Shown here one piece after another: positions 30,627 through 38,722 of a stretch of 64,000 bases of DNA; within the stretch, counting starts at the first letter, position 1, and the number at the start of each line of letters is the position of its first letter. The stretch is taken from the NCBI GenBank assembly GCA_963825615.1, contig CAWGTV010000002.1, positions 62,001 through 126,000 of the forward strand, read 5' to 3'. The notes beneath the pieces are model-generated. The model was not told the origin of the DNA. It did no database searches and saw nothing but the letters and a program-made list of their open reading frames with translations. The position numbers and the translations under genes are program-made. The stretch comes from JAHEDT01 sp963825615. Lineage in GTDB: Bacteria > Desulfobacterota > Desulfuromonadia > Desulfuromonadales > BM103.

Positions 30627-30736
30627 GGGAGTGACTCCTTAGGAAGAGGTTATGTGAGCCATCATCATAGACATATTCAGGGAAAAATCAACACATTTGC
30701 ATTTATTAACCGTTGCGGAGGACAGAGAAAATAACA

Positions 30737-30764
30737 ACGGGGGCCGGCGCATGCCGACCCCCGT
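30737..30764 (-). terminator. stem-loop after the octaheme cytochrome gene
   Basis: A 12-bp stem with one mismatch (ACGGGGGCCGGC against GCCGACCCCCGT) and a four-base loop, 25 bases past the inferred stop. In the minus direction it is followed by TTATTTTC. Confidence 0.7.
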
Positions 30765-30788
30765 GTAGCCCATAACGGTCAGGCGGGC

Positions 30789-32188
30789 TTATTTGGAACG
30801 GGCGTATTTGGGGTTGTCCATCGGGTCACCCTTGTAGCCGAGTTTGCTCCACTGCATGCGACCATTGTCGCCGTGGCAGTCGAGGCAGCCCGAGGGCTTC
30901 TTCCTTGGGCGAGACCATGTGATTGATTCGCCAGTACATCTCGGTCGGCAGCGAAGCCGTACTCTCCACTGTACTTTAGGCCGCTGGCTTCCATGCCGAG
31001 CTTGGCCGCCTTGTCCCAGTCGAAGTCACGCCAGTAGCCGCCGTCACCAAAAACCTTGGCGGTGATGAAGTACTTGTTCTTGGCGTCGTAGATCTGCTTG
31101 CCGGAATGGAGCTTGAACGGATAGATCTTGGCCGTTTCATCCTTGATGCTGCCATTCGGGTAGGTCAGCATGGTGACCTTGTCCGGATCGATCTTGTCGC
31201 CGCGCTCGTAGGCGTTGGCGCTGCCGTTGTACCAGAGGTATTCGGGCGTCACCATCTTGCCCCACTTGAAGTGCCCCTTTTTCTTATCATAGGCGTGCTT
31301 GCCGTATTCATCGCTGTGCTCCTCGAGATCCTGGCCGGCGGTCGACCAGTCCCACGAGAGCTTGGTCGGGACTTCCTTGGCGAAGAAAGGGATATGACAG
31401 GTCTGGCAGGCGACCGTGGCCGCGTGCTTGTTCAGGCGGCTCTGGGCGTGCGGCGCTGCGTCATGGCACTTCTCGCAGGAAAAATGCTTGGTGCCTCCCG
31501 GTGAGACGCCCAGCGAGTTGCCGGGGATGGCGTGCTGCTCGGTGGTATGGCACTCCTGGCAGGAGAAGTTGTTGCCGTCGGCATCCATGTGCACGTCGAT
31601 CGCTTTGGTCGGGTACTCCATGGAGGAATCGAGGTCGCCGTGTTTGACGGCATCACCGCCGCCGCCGTAGAAGTGGCAGGTGCCGCAATTGAAACGGCTC
31701 GGCTTGCCGACGTTCTGGGCGACGTAGACCAGGTCGACACGCTTGGAGGGATTGCCGGCGCCGGTCGGCTCCTTGACGTAGGTGCCGGTGGTGTCATGGC
31801 AGACCAGGCAGTCGACATTGCCTGCATTGCTGAAATCGAAGGTGTTGTCAGTCCAGCCATAGCCGGCATGGCAACTGGTGCAGCGCGGCTCGTTGCCGGC
31901 AATCGAGGTGCAGAAGTTGTTGATGGCGTTCTTCTTGCCGCGCACGACGGTACGATCGCCGACCTTCTGCTCCTGCCCCCAGGTCCAGTGGGTGGTCTTC
32001 ATGAAGTCCTCGGCATGTTTCTCGTGGCACTTGAGGCACTGCTTGGTCACGTCCGGGCCGGTTTCCATGGGGCCCTGAACGAAGTAGCTGTGGTCGTTCT
32101 CGACCGCCAGCGCAGCGCCCGGCAGGAACGCGGTCAGGGCGAGGAGCATGGCGCTGCAGAGGGCGCCGAACATAAACACTCGTTTCAT
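30789..32188 (-). CDS. octaheme c-type cytochrome, tetrathionate-reductase (OTR) family; C-terminal frameshifts
   Basis: About 466 residues with a cleavable signal peptide (MLLALTAFLPGAALA). Seven heme motifs lie in the main frame: CLKCH, CTSCH, CLVCH, CGTCH, CQECH, CEKCH and CQTCH. The eighth, CLDCH, appears after two frame breaks near 30940 and 30895, in a tail ending DNPKYARSK with a stop at 30789. The segment NNFCTSIAGNEPRCTSCHAGYG is characteristic of the family. OTR proteins are periplasmic; the Shewanella enzyme reduces tetrathionate, nitrite and hydroxylamine in vitro, but the physiological substrate is open. A DUF3373 porin and two small cytochromes lie upstream on the same strand, with a terminator between porin and this gene. 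Confidence 0.88.
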
Positions 32189-32307
32189 GGCTTTTCTCCT
32201 TGTTGGGGAACTTTCTAAGAAATCTGAAGTCTCTCTATGTTTACCAGAGAACTGGTTGTCGGCAACTTAATATAATATATCGATATATGGATTAATAAGC
32301 TCAAATA

Positions 32308-32333
32308 ACGGGGAGAGGCGAACCTCTCCCCGT
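32308..32333 (-). terminator. terminator after the DUF3373 gene
   Basis: A perfect 11-bp stem (ACGGGGAGAGG/CCTCTCCCCGT) with a four-base loop; in the minus direction TTATTTG follows. It lies between the porin gene and the octaheme gene, so readthrough or a separate promoter is needed for the latter. AT-rich sequence at 32265-32290, including the palindrome ATATATCGATATAT, could hold that promoter. Confidence 0.8.
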
Positions 32334-32343
32334 GGGTTACACC

Positions 32344-34173
32344 TTAAAATTTGACCGTCAGAGACGCATTCAGGTCGTATGCCGTGTCGATGACAGGCAG
32401 CAGGGAATAAGCCGAGCCGTCCTTGACGTCGTCGACTTTCTGCGGCTTGCCAACCGGAGAGCCGCTGTTGGAGTAGACGAAGTCGTAGTAGAGGCCGCCG
32501 ATCTTGATGAACATGTTCGGGTTGATGTCGAAGATGTAGTAGGCTTCGCCGACATGACCGCGGGTGGCCAGCTTGCTGCCGAGGACGTCATCCTGGCCCT
32601 GGGTGAAAGGGGTCCAGTACTTGGAGCCGTAGTTGTACTCGAGGCCGACCTTGCCGTAGGGGGCCGGGACCTGCACGCCGGTGTAGAAGCCGTAACCGTT
32701 GCGGGTCTTTTCTTCGGTGGCGCTGACCGGAACCATCATGACTTCGGTGCCGTCGGCAGAGAGCTGGGCCTCGAACACTGCGTCGGTGCCCATGCCGCCG
32801 AACATGCCGGCGTTGCCGTTGGGGCGCAGTTGCGTCCAGCCGCCGGAGACGAAGTACTTCAGGCCGTTATCCTCCGTGCGGGTGTAGACGATGCCGCCGA
32901 GGTTGATGTCACCGATGGTGGTGCTCGGCTGCACGCGGGTCACGAAGTTGAAGTTGGGGAACTTCTGCATGTCCTTGAACAGGGTCGGGGCGAAGAGCTC
33001 ACCGTATTGAGTCGGGAAAGCAATGGTCCCCTTGAAGCCGTCGTTGATGTCCTGGGCCGTGAAGATGGTGGTCTGCAGGAAGTTGGTGCCGTCGTTGAAC
33101 AGGTCGAAGTTGAAGCCGGCGAAGTGGGTGTCCTTCGTGGTGATGTCGTTGAAGAGTTCGCCGTTGCCCCACTCGGACTCGAAGCCCTGGCCGTAGCAGA
33201 AACGGGCGATCATCCCTTCGATGCCGGTGTTTTCGCTGAGGTTGTAGCCGACCGTGATGCCGTCGAAGTTGAGGTTCATGACGTTGCCGGTCGGCGTGCC
33301 GCCGCGCAGTTCGTTCTCGCGGATTTCGGTGGGCGGACCGTAGGTCGAGGGGCGCCGGCCGATGGAGAGGTACACGCCGCTGTCAGCGATGTTGCTCCAG
33401 TCCATGTAGGCCCGCTCAACGTGCAGCAGGTCGCTGGAGGTGTTGCCGGTGCTGTTGCCGTCCATGGAGAAGCTCCTCCAGGAGTCGAACACCTGCGCAT
33501 TGGTGGAATCGCCCCAGTTCTTGTACATGGCCAGGCGGCCGGAGAACTTGACGTTGTCCCAGACTTTGGCTTTCATGTTCAGGCGCAGGCGGGAGTCGTA
33601 CATGATGTCGTTGTTGATGTCTGATTTTTCGAGCTGGGCCATGGGGAATATGCCGACGCCTGGCGCGTTGCCCGTGAGCATATAATCGGCCATGCTGTTC
33701 ATCAGTTGCTGGAACAGTTCCGGGTTGTTCTTGGAGAGGTTGACAAACATGTTGTCGAGAGCGGTCCCTTGCGAGGCGTCTGGATTGAACGAAACACCCA
33801 AGGGACTACTCGGGTCCGGCGGGAAAACGAAGATGTCGCCCAGAGGGGCACCTGAGCCGGGAGGCATCATCACTGACATACCGACCTTGTTGAAGAAGTC
33901 GGTGTAGTTCACCTCGATGCCCGGGTTAAAGGTCACATCCTGGTAGTGGATGCTGTGGGCGCGGGCACGCAGGTCGCCGCTGAACTCGATGCGGTCCAGT
34001 GTCGAGTGCCGCTCGGTATCGTCGAGACGATCGGAGAGCTCCTCCAGCTCACCGCTCAGCGCCTGGATCTGCTTCTGCAGCTCCTCCATCATGGCGTCCT
34101 CCTGGCTTGCCGCCAGGGCGGTCATCGGCAGGGCCAGCAGCGCCGCCATGACCAGGAAAATAAATTTCTGCAT
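32344..34173 (-). CDS. DUF3373-family putative outer-membrane porin
   Basis: 609 residues with a signal peptide (LVMAALLALPMTALAA), a short coiled coil at residues 27-55 (EELQKQIQALSGELEELSDRL) and a long beta-strand-rich region starting DRIEFSGDLRARAHS. It ends in an aromatic C-terminus (LNASLTVKF) typical of outer-membrane barrels. DUF3373 proteins are frequent in Geobacter-type bacteria next to multiheme cytochromes and are presumed porins. The coiled coil may contact peptidoglycan or help trimerisation, as in other porins. Two small cytochromes lie upstream and the octaheme cytochrome downstream, suggesting an envelope electron-transfer or substrate-entry role. Confidence 0.88.
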   Translation of the reverse strand: MQKFIFLVMAALLALPMTALAASQEDAMMEELQKQIQALSGELEELSDRLDDTERHSTLDRIEFSGDLRARAHSIHYQDVTFNPGIEVNYTDFFNKVGMSVMMPPGSGAPLGDIFVFPPDPSSPLGVSFNPDASQGTALDNMFVNLSKNNPELFQQLMNSMADYMLTGNAPGVGIFPMAQLEKSDINNDIMYDSRLRLNMKAKVWDNVKFSGRLAMYKNWGDSTNAQVFDSWRSFSMDGNSTGNTSSDLLHVERAYMDWSNIADSGVYLSIGRRPSTYGPPTEIRENELRGGTPTGNVMNLNFDGITVGYNLSENTGIEGMIARFCYGQGFESEWGNGELFNDITTKDTHFAGFNFDLFNDGTNFLQTTIFTAQDINDGFKGTIAFPTQYGELFAPTLFKDMQKFPNFNFVTRVQPSTTIGDINLGGIVYTRTEDNGLKYFVSGGWTQLRPNGNAGMFGGMGTDAVFEAQLSADGTEVMMVPVSATEEKTRNGYGFYTGVQVPAPYGKVGLEYNYGSKYWTPFTQGQDDVLGSKLATRGHVGEAYYIFDINPNMFIKIGGLYYDFVYSNSGSPVGKPQKVDDVKDGSAYSLLPVIDTAYDLNASLTVKF

Positions 34174-34203
34174 TTCATGCCTCCTAAAAAGCTGGTGAAG
34201 AAC

Positions 34204-34554
34204 TTACTGACCGCAGGTCTCCGGCTGCGGAGAGTCTGCAGCGTGGTCATACATGAACTGCATGATGTCAATAAGTTCGTTCGGATTAATCTGATCCCAG
34301 GCCCCGGGGGCCTTTTTGTTGTGCATGTCTTTGGCGTAGAAGCGCTCCCATTGCAGCTGGGTCTTGGAGAGCGGCGTCATGGTGCCCCCTTCGGCGCCGG
34401 AGACGTGGCAGTATTTGCACTTCTCTTTGGCCAGGGCCCTGCCCTTATTGGCATCGCCCCCTTCGATTGCGGCCTGGGCGGCACCAATCGTCAAAGTGCT
34501 GACAAACACTAGGAACAGACTAGAACAAATGAGGGATTTCAGGACGCTTTGCAT
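34204..34554 (-). CDS. small periplasmic monoheme cytochrome c (copy 2 of a tandem pair)
   Basis: 116 residues from MQSVLKSLICSS, where GGAGG is seven bases upstream; an ATG six bases earlier is too close to that site. A signal peptide (SSLFLVFVSTLTIGAAQA) is followed by one heme site, CKYCH, and a conserved helical domain (LSKTQLQWERFYAKDMHNKK). The C-terminus ends DHAADSPQPETCGQ, with an extra cysteine not part of the heme site. The downstream neighbour is the DUF3373 porin and the upstream neighbour a paralogue with the same tail. Confidence 0.9.
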   Translation of the reverse strand: MQSVLKSLICSSLFLVFVSTLTIGAAQAAIEGGDANKGRALAKEKCKYCHVSGAEGGTMTPLSKTQLQWERFYAKDMHNKKAPGAWDQINPNELIDIMQFMYDHAADSPQPETCGQ

Positions 34555-34612
34555 GGCCATACCTCCAACGGGTTTTATGGTCCGCGTCAGGCTTCCCTCA
34601 ACCAATGTTGCA

Positions 34613-34933
34613 TCAGCCGCAAGTCTGGGGTTGGGGTGAATCTGCCGCGTGATCGAACAGGAACTGTTGGATGTCTTTCAAGTCTTGTTCCGAAAGACCT
34701 TTCAGACCTTCTTCATTATGCTTTTTCTTGTCGAAGAAGCGATCCCACTGAGCCTGCGTTTTGCTCATCGGGGTGAGTTCGCCACCTGCACCATCGGCGG
34801 AATGGCAGGTTTTGCAGGTTTTCTTGAAGAGGTGCTTGCCCTTGCGTGGGTTGCCGCCCTCAGCCGCCAGAACGGATGTGGCAATGAATGCGGCCAGTGT
34901 AAAGAAGAGTACGGGTTTGAGACATTTTTTCAT
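34613..34933 (-). CDS. small periplasmic monoheme cytochrome c (copy 1 of a tandem pair)
   Basis: 106 residues with a signal peptide (PVLFFTLAAFIATSVLAA), one CKTCH heme site near residue 40, and the motif MSKTQAQWDRFFDKKKHNEE shared with its neighbour. The tail DHAADSPQPQTCG is nearly identical to that of the next gene, showing a tandem duplication. It is the first gene of the minus-strand cytochrome/porin block. Likely a soluble electron carrier in the periplasm. Confidence 0.9.
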   Translation of the reverse strand: MKKCLKPVLFFTLAAFIATSVLAAEGGNPRKGKHLFKKTCKTCHSADGAGGELTPMSKTQAQWDRFFDKKKHNEEGLKGLSEQDLKDIQQFLFDHAADSPQPQTCG

Positions 34934-35832
34934 GGCTGGGATACCTCCGTTTGCCTGGTGTCCCCGGACGTTTTTGTTGCCGGCTTTTAATCATGTGGAT
35001 AGCGCTGCGCCCGGAATTAATGTGAATTTCATATATCTCGATTTCACAATCTATGCCAAGCGTATCATGTGAATATGCAAGTTATTGAATTAGGTTATAA
35101 AATACTTAATCATGGGTGTTCATCTGATGGGCCAGACGTTGGCCTTGTCGCTAAAAGGCGGCAGCCGTCTCTGTCATATAACCGGATTCAAGTCATATGA
35201 CGAAGAATGGCGGCCTGTCGAGGAACTTATGCGGCACTACGGGTGCGTGTTGATCGATTGATGCGTACCTTTGGTTGTCTGCTGCGCCAGTCTGATGGGC
35301 GTCCGTTGCGATTTCTGCTGGTGATTATGAAAAATCGATACTCGGGATTGTTGTGTTTGTGAATGTTTATGAAGGGATAGGCCTGTCATATGTGTCAAGT
35401 TGCACAAGTTGAATCGACTGCGATAACGAACCAGGGCGACAATCTCTGGAAAAAACCTGCGGAATGCTAACACCAGGGGGCCACTGTTGTAGTGTCGCAA
35501 ATGCTGACTTCAGCTTGCAAGGCGCGCTGGTTCATCTTTGACTTCGTCGACGCCTGTGTCACAGGTGCAGGTTCAGGCTATGTCTTAAACGGTCCTGGTT
35601 GGTGTACTTCCTGCTGATGTTTGAGGCGGCGACCCTGATCGAACGCCGCAAGTAGGTTTTATCTTGGTGGGTTGGCGTTACGGGAATTGGGACCCCGTCA
35701 CAAGGGTTGAGCGGTTTGAGGTCATCGAGGCGGATTCCCCTATATCGGTCTCGTGCCGGGTTGAAGGGCGCTGCGCTGAACAGGCCGACGCCTGGCCTCT
35801 GCGGCAGGTCTCTTTGTTTGTCCCCGAGTGAA
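34934..35832. other. gene-poor interval between cytochrome block and rubrerythrin gene
   Basis: About 900 bases without a convincing gene. An unremarkable 49-codon open frame (35112-35261, plus strand, ending RHYGCVLID) has fairly natural composition but no ribosome site, so it is not called. The promoter of the cytochrome block should lie in 34940-35060. A minus-strand open stretch at 35559-35861 has low-complexity composition unlike a conserved protein. No RNA gene or riboswitch was recognised. Confidence 0.5.
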
Positions 35833-35874
35833 AAATAAAAAGCCGGAGGGCCAATGCCCACCGGCTTTTTATTT
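35833..35874. terminator. bidirectional terminator downstream of the rubrerythrin-like gene
   Basis: A perfect 14-bp stem (AAATAAAAAGCCGG/CCGGCTTTTTATTT) with a 14-base loop, 15 bases from the end of the minus-strand gene. Its A/T arms give a T-run in both directions. Confidence 0.85.
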
Positions 35875-35888
35875 GACTGGAGAAGAGA

Positions 35889-36386
35889 CTACTCGCGCAC
35901 AAACGTGTCGATGTCCGTTTCATGCACCATACCCATCAGGCGGGCATATTCGGATTCGATGATCTGGTAGTGATGATCGGTTGACGTTGCGTTCTGCTCA
36001 AAAACCTGGCGAACTTCCGGGTTGTCGATCTTGGCGGCCAAGGCGCGCAGGTGGTCGGCCAACTTCTTCTCTTTTTCCATGGCCAGTTCCATTGCTTTGC
36101 GTTCGTCGAAACCTGCGGTATTCACTTGGTTTAGTTCTTTCATCCAATCCGAGTCCTGGTCGGCTCTTTTACTCAGGAATTCCTTCAGGTCAGCGATATC
36201 ATCGCCAGGGTAGACATTGTAAAACCATTCGGCGTGCTCGCGTTCTTCACGGGCGAGCAATTCGAAGACCTTCCTGGCTTCGACGTTTTTCATCATAGCG
36301 GCACCGCGCAGATAAAAGTCCATGGCATTTTTTTCGGTCTGCATGGCGCGGCGTACAGCATCCTTCAAGTCGATGTTCTCAAACAT
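35889..36386 (-). CDS. rubrerythrin-like ferritin-fold diiron protein
   Basis: 165 residues from MFENIDLKDAVRRAM, with GAGGAGG six bases upstream. The four-helix diiron fold is indicated by MQTEKNAMDFYLRGA, LAREEREHAEWFY and LAMEKEKKLADHLRAL, ending with STDHHYQIIESEYARLMG, which together supply the carboxylate/histidine ligands. There is no C-terminal rubredoxin CxxC domain, so this is a short rubrerythrin or 'ferritin-like' protein. Such proteins remove peroxide or handle iron in anaerobes. A ferritin gene lies next on the same strand, supporting a role in iron/oxidative stress. Confidence 0.88.
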   Translation of the reverse strand: MFENIDLKDAVRRAMQTEKNAMDFYLRGAAMMKNVEARKVFELLAREEREHAEWFYNVYPGDDIADLKEFLSKRADQDSDWMKELNQVNTAGFDERKAMELAMEKEKKLADHLRALAAKIDNPEVRQVFEQNATSTDHHYQIIESEYARLMGMVHETDIDTFVRE

Positions 36387-36548
36387 GTAAAGCCTCCTCA
36401 ATGTAGTAATTCATATGGTTCAAAGACGGGGAATCTTACCAGAAAATCACCGTCTGCCAAATGAAAAATTGCTTTTCTGCCAGATTCAAGAAACAAGGCG
36501 GATAAGCCCCGCCTTGTTTCTTTTCAAGCTTGATGCTCGATAAGTTGC

Positions 36549-37061
36549 TCAGGCTGCCGTTGCCGGTGGGACGAAGACGCGCTGAGCCAGTTCCTCGTCG
36601 AGGCGCAGTAGGCCGTTGCCGTCGTTGCCGATACGCTGCAGTTTCTTCACGATCAAGCTGAAACTGGCTTCTTCTTCAACTTGTTCGGTCACGAACCATT
36701 GCAGGAAAATCTGGGCGGCGTGATTGTTGTCCTTGCGTGCCAAATCCATCAGCTTGTTGATGCTGTCAGTGACAAAATTTTCGTGTTTCAACGAATATTC
36801 GAAGCAAGCGAGGGGCGAAGCATAGTCATTTTGAGGTGCATCGATAGCGCGCAGGTCTGTGCGGCCATTTGCATCACAGATGAAATGAAAGAATTTCTCG
36901 CCGTGGGTGAGTTCTTCCAGTGCTTGAACACGCATCCAATTGGCGATTCCCGGCAGATCTTCAGCCTGAAAGTAGCCTGCCATGGCAAGATAAAGGTAGG
37001 CGGACAGGAATTCGTTTTTCATCTGCTCATTCATGGCATCGAGCAATTTTGAGCTAAACAT
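36549..37061 (-). CDS. ftnA: non-heme bacterial ferritin
   Basis: 170 residues starting MFSSKLLDAMNEQMKNEFLSAYLYLAM, the FtnA-type N-terminus with the first ferroxidase glutamate. The second helix shows QALEELTHGEKFFHF with E-x-x-H, and helix D has FVTEQVEEEASF, so the diiron ferroxidase site is complete. Twenty-four copies would form an iron-storage shell in the cytoplasm. It is separated by about 160 bases from the rubrerythrin-like gene. Confidence 0.93.
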   Translation of the reverse strand: MFSSKLLDAMNEQMKNEFLSAYLYLAMAGYFQAEDLPGIANWMRVQALEELTHGEKFFHFICDANGRTDLRAIDAPQNDYASPLACFEYSLKHENFVTDSINKLMDLARKDNNHAAQIFLQWFVTEQVEEEASFSLIVKKLQRIGNDGNGLLRLDEELAQRVFVPPATAA

Positions 37062-37150
37062 TGAAAGTCTCCTTGAAGTTAAGGGGTTTGGTGAAATTTG
37101 ATAGAGTAAAATTTATATCGCAGAGATGGGCTTTGTGCAACGCTTTACAT

Positions 37151-37180
37151 AAAAAAGCGGGGCAGTTGCGCCCCTTTTTT
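37151..37180 (-). terminator. terminator of the hidden minus-strand gene
   Basis: GGGGC/GCCCC stem with flanking A6/T6 tracts; read on the minus strand it ends in a T-run (GCCCCGCTTTTTTATG). It lies just beyond the inferred stop of the small gene at 37202-37661. Confidence 0.65.
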
Positions 37181-37193
37181 GGCCTTCAATTAA

Positions 37194-37205
37194 CTGACCG
37201 GTCAG
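37194..37205. repeat. 12-bp perfect palindrome
   Basis: CTGACCGGTCAG overlaps the stop codon of the small minus-strand gene and precedes its terminator. TGACCGGTCA-type sites are bound by some TetR regulators, but the position at a 3' end argues against an operator here. Confidence 0.35.
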
Positions 37206-37661
37206 CGTACACCCTCTTCGAATATGATTTTCTGCTGCCCGTCAATAGCAGCATTGGCTTGCTGGGTCTCGCCAGTAAAGGGGTTGTGATCGGTGTAGGT
37301 GATATCAATGCAGTTGCAATCTTATAGGTATGAAGGCTTCGTGCAGTACAAGCTTCTTGCTGTTGCTACGCCGCGTCAACCCCATTATCCCGGTTGTGAT
37401 ATCTTTGCCGATGGTTCTGTCGTCACCCTTTGGAGCCACAAAAAGGGGGATTTCCGTAATTGTTTCTAGGGGCCAGCTATTGCCACCATTCCACCAGCCC
37501 TTAACAATGTCGCGTTACATGTTGCTGTCGAAAACGATTTCCTTGTTGTCCCGGGTGACTAGTCGTCCGAAACGTCTCTGTTTTGAACTGGCGAAGTTCG
37601 CCAGACACAAGAAAATCAACAGGGGGGTGGCCTCCAAGCGCGTGCATATGCGAACTCCCAT
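37202..37661 (-). pseudogene. hidden small protein gene of unknown family, frame broken
   Basis: The longest open frames here are on the plus strand, but the minus strand gives protein-like sequence in three successive frames: MGVRICTRLEATPLLIFLCL (from an ATG at 37661 with AAGGAG 9-10 bases upstream), then WWNGGNSWPLETITEIPLFV and KGDDRTIGKDITTGIMGLTR, then NCIDITYTDHNPFTGETQQA with a stop at 37202. Together this is about 150 residues, possibly with a signal-like N-terminus. A terminator follows. I do not recognise the family. The breaks lie near 37510 and 37330. Composition is less GC-rich than its neighbours. Confidence 0.45.
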
Positions 37662-37981
37662 TGCACGGCACTCCTTTTAAACAAATAATTATAATTGAAT
37701 ACTAAGCCAAGCGTTGTTTATAAATGTCCATGATTCGAGGCGCGTTCTCTCGAAATATCAGCAAGTTGTTCCGGATGCCTCGACGGCATTGTCGTCGCGG
37801 GAATTCTCTCCAACGTTTAGCTGTCATAGGTGTGCTATATCTATTCCACTCGGGAAAACGTGTATCGTCAAATCCCATTGGCCGCGGATTGGATAAAAGC
37901 TTTCAAAAAAAATCAACACGTTTTCCCGTTTTCTCGTTCATACTAGGCCGAAATCTCATGGCTTATCACCACTATAGATTG
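37662..37981. other. AT-richer intergenic stretch before engB
   Basis: About 320 bases with no supportable gene. A basic 42-codon frame on the minus strand (MTAKRWREFPRRQCRRG...) and an 89-codon frame on the plus strand lack ribosome sites and conserved features. The stretch probably holds the promoters of the two diverging genes. Confidence 0.4.
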
Positions 37982-38010
37982 TTGGGGATTTGATGCCTCT
38001 GTGCTAGAAT
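37982..38010 (+). promoter_or_regulatory. putative sigma-70 promoter of engB
   Basis: TTGGGG (37982-37987) and TAGAAT (38005-38010) are separated by 17 bases and lie 54 bases before the engB start. Confidence 0.5.
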
Positions 38011-38064
38011 GCGCGTCCATAGTGTACGCAATTGATCCAGAAAAGTAAAAAATCGAGGACCTCT

Positions 38065-38655
38065 ATGAATGTTCAGAGTGTCAGCTTTGTAACCAGCGCA
38101 CCATCCTTGGCCAGTTGTCCGCCGGCCGGGTGGCCGGAGGTCGCTTTTGCGGGGCGCAGCAACGTCGGCAAGAGCAGCCTGATCAATTGCCTGGTCAACC
38201 GCAAAGGGCTGGTACGGACGTCGTCTACCCCGGGACGGACTCAATTGCTTAATTTTTTTACCATCAATGAACAGCTTTATTTTGTCGATCTGCCTGGTTA
38301 CGGGTTTGCCCGTGCGCCGCGCGCGGTACGGGAACTATGGCAACCGATGGTCCATGGCTACCTGAAGGGCCGCTCCAGCTTGCGCGCAGTCGTATGGCTG
38401 CTTGATGTTCGTCGTGATCCGAGTCCGGAGGACCTGCAGTTTCTCGACTGGCTTGAGGAGAGCGAGATTCCGACTATCCCGGTGGTCACCAAGGTTGACA
38501 AGGTCAGTCGCAACGAACTGGCCCGTCGCATGGTGAAAATTGCCAACAGTACCGGACTCTCTGCGGAGCTGTTTACCCCTTTCTCGGTTCTGAACAAGCA
38601 AGGTTATGCAGAGTTGTGGGAATTGATCTCACTGGCCCTGGAACCCGAGGCGTGA
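38065..38655 (+). CDS. engB: ribosome-biogenesis GTP-binding protein
   Basis: 196 residues from MNVQSVSFVTSAP. It belongs to the TRAFAC GTPase family (YihA/YsxC), required for large ribosomal subunit assembly. G1 is GRSNVGKSSLI at residues 30-40, G2 SSTPGRTQLLNFF, G3 VDLPGYGFA, and G4 VTKVDKV; the C-terminal FSVLNKQGYAELW corresponds to the G5 area. An in-frame codon 33 bases upstream would add an unconserved tail. Confidence 0.95.
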   Translation: MNVQSVSFVTSAPSLASCPPAGWPEVAFAGRSNVGKSSLINCLVNRKGLVRTSSTPGRTQLLNFFTINEQLYFVDLPGYGFARAPRAVRELWQPMVHGYLKGRSSLRAVVWLLDVRRDPSPEDLQFLDWLEESEIPTIPVVTKVDKVSRNELARRMVKIANSTGLSAELFTPFSVLNKQGYAELWELISLALEPEA

Positions 38656-38722
38656 TTCCTGGCACATTGCCAGCCCTCACGCCGCCATTCCGGCGCAGAA
38701 GTATCTTCGAGGGGATTGACCT

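Noticed and set aside
32332..33624. A 430-codon plus-strand open frame opposite the DUF3373 gene
   Set aside because: Composition (V/A/E/G/D repeats) is that of a codon shadow; the opposite strand has a signal peptide and porin features.
37194..37205. CTGACCGGTCAG as a TetR operator
   Set aside because: It sits across a stop codon and beside a terminator, not at a promoter, and no regulator gene is near.
37330..37680. A 116-codon plus-strand open frame before engB
   Set aside because: No ribosome site or conserved feature; the minus strand gives more protein-like sequence in successive frames with proper signals.
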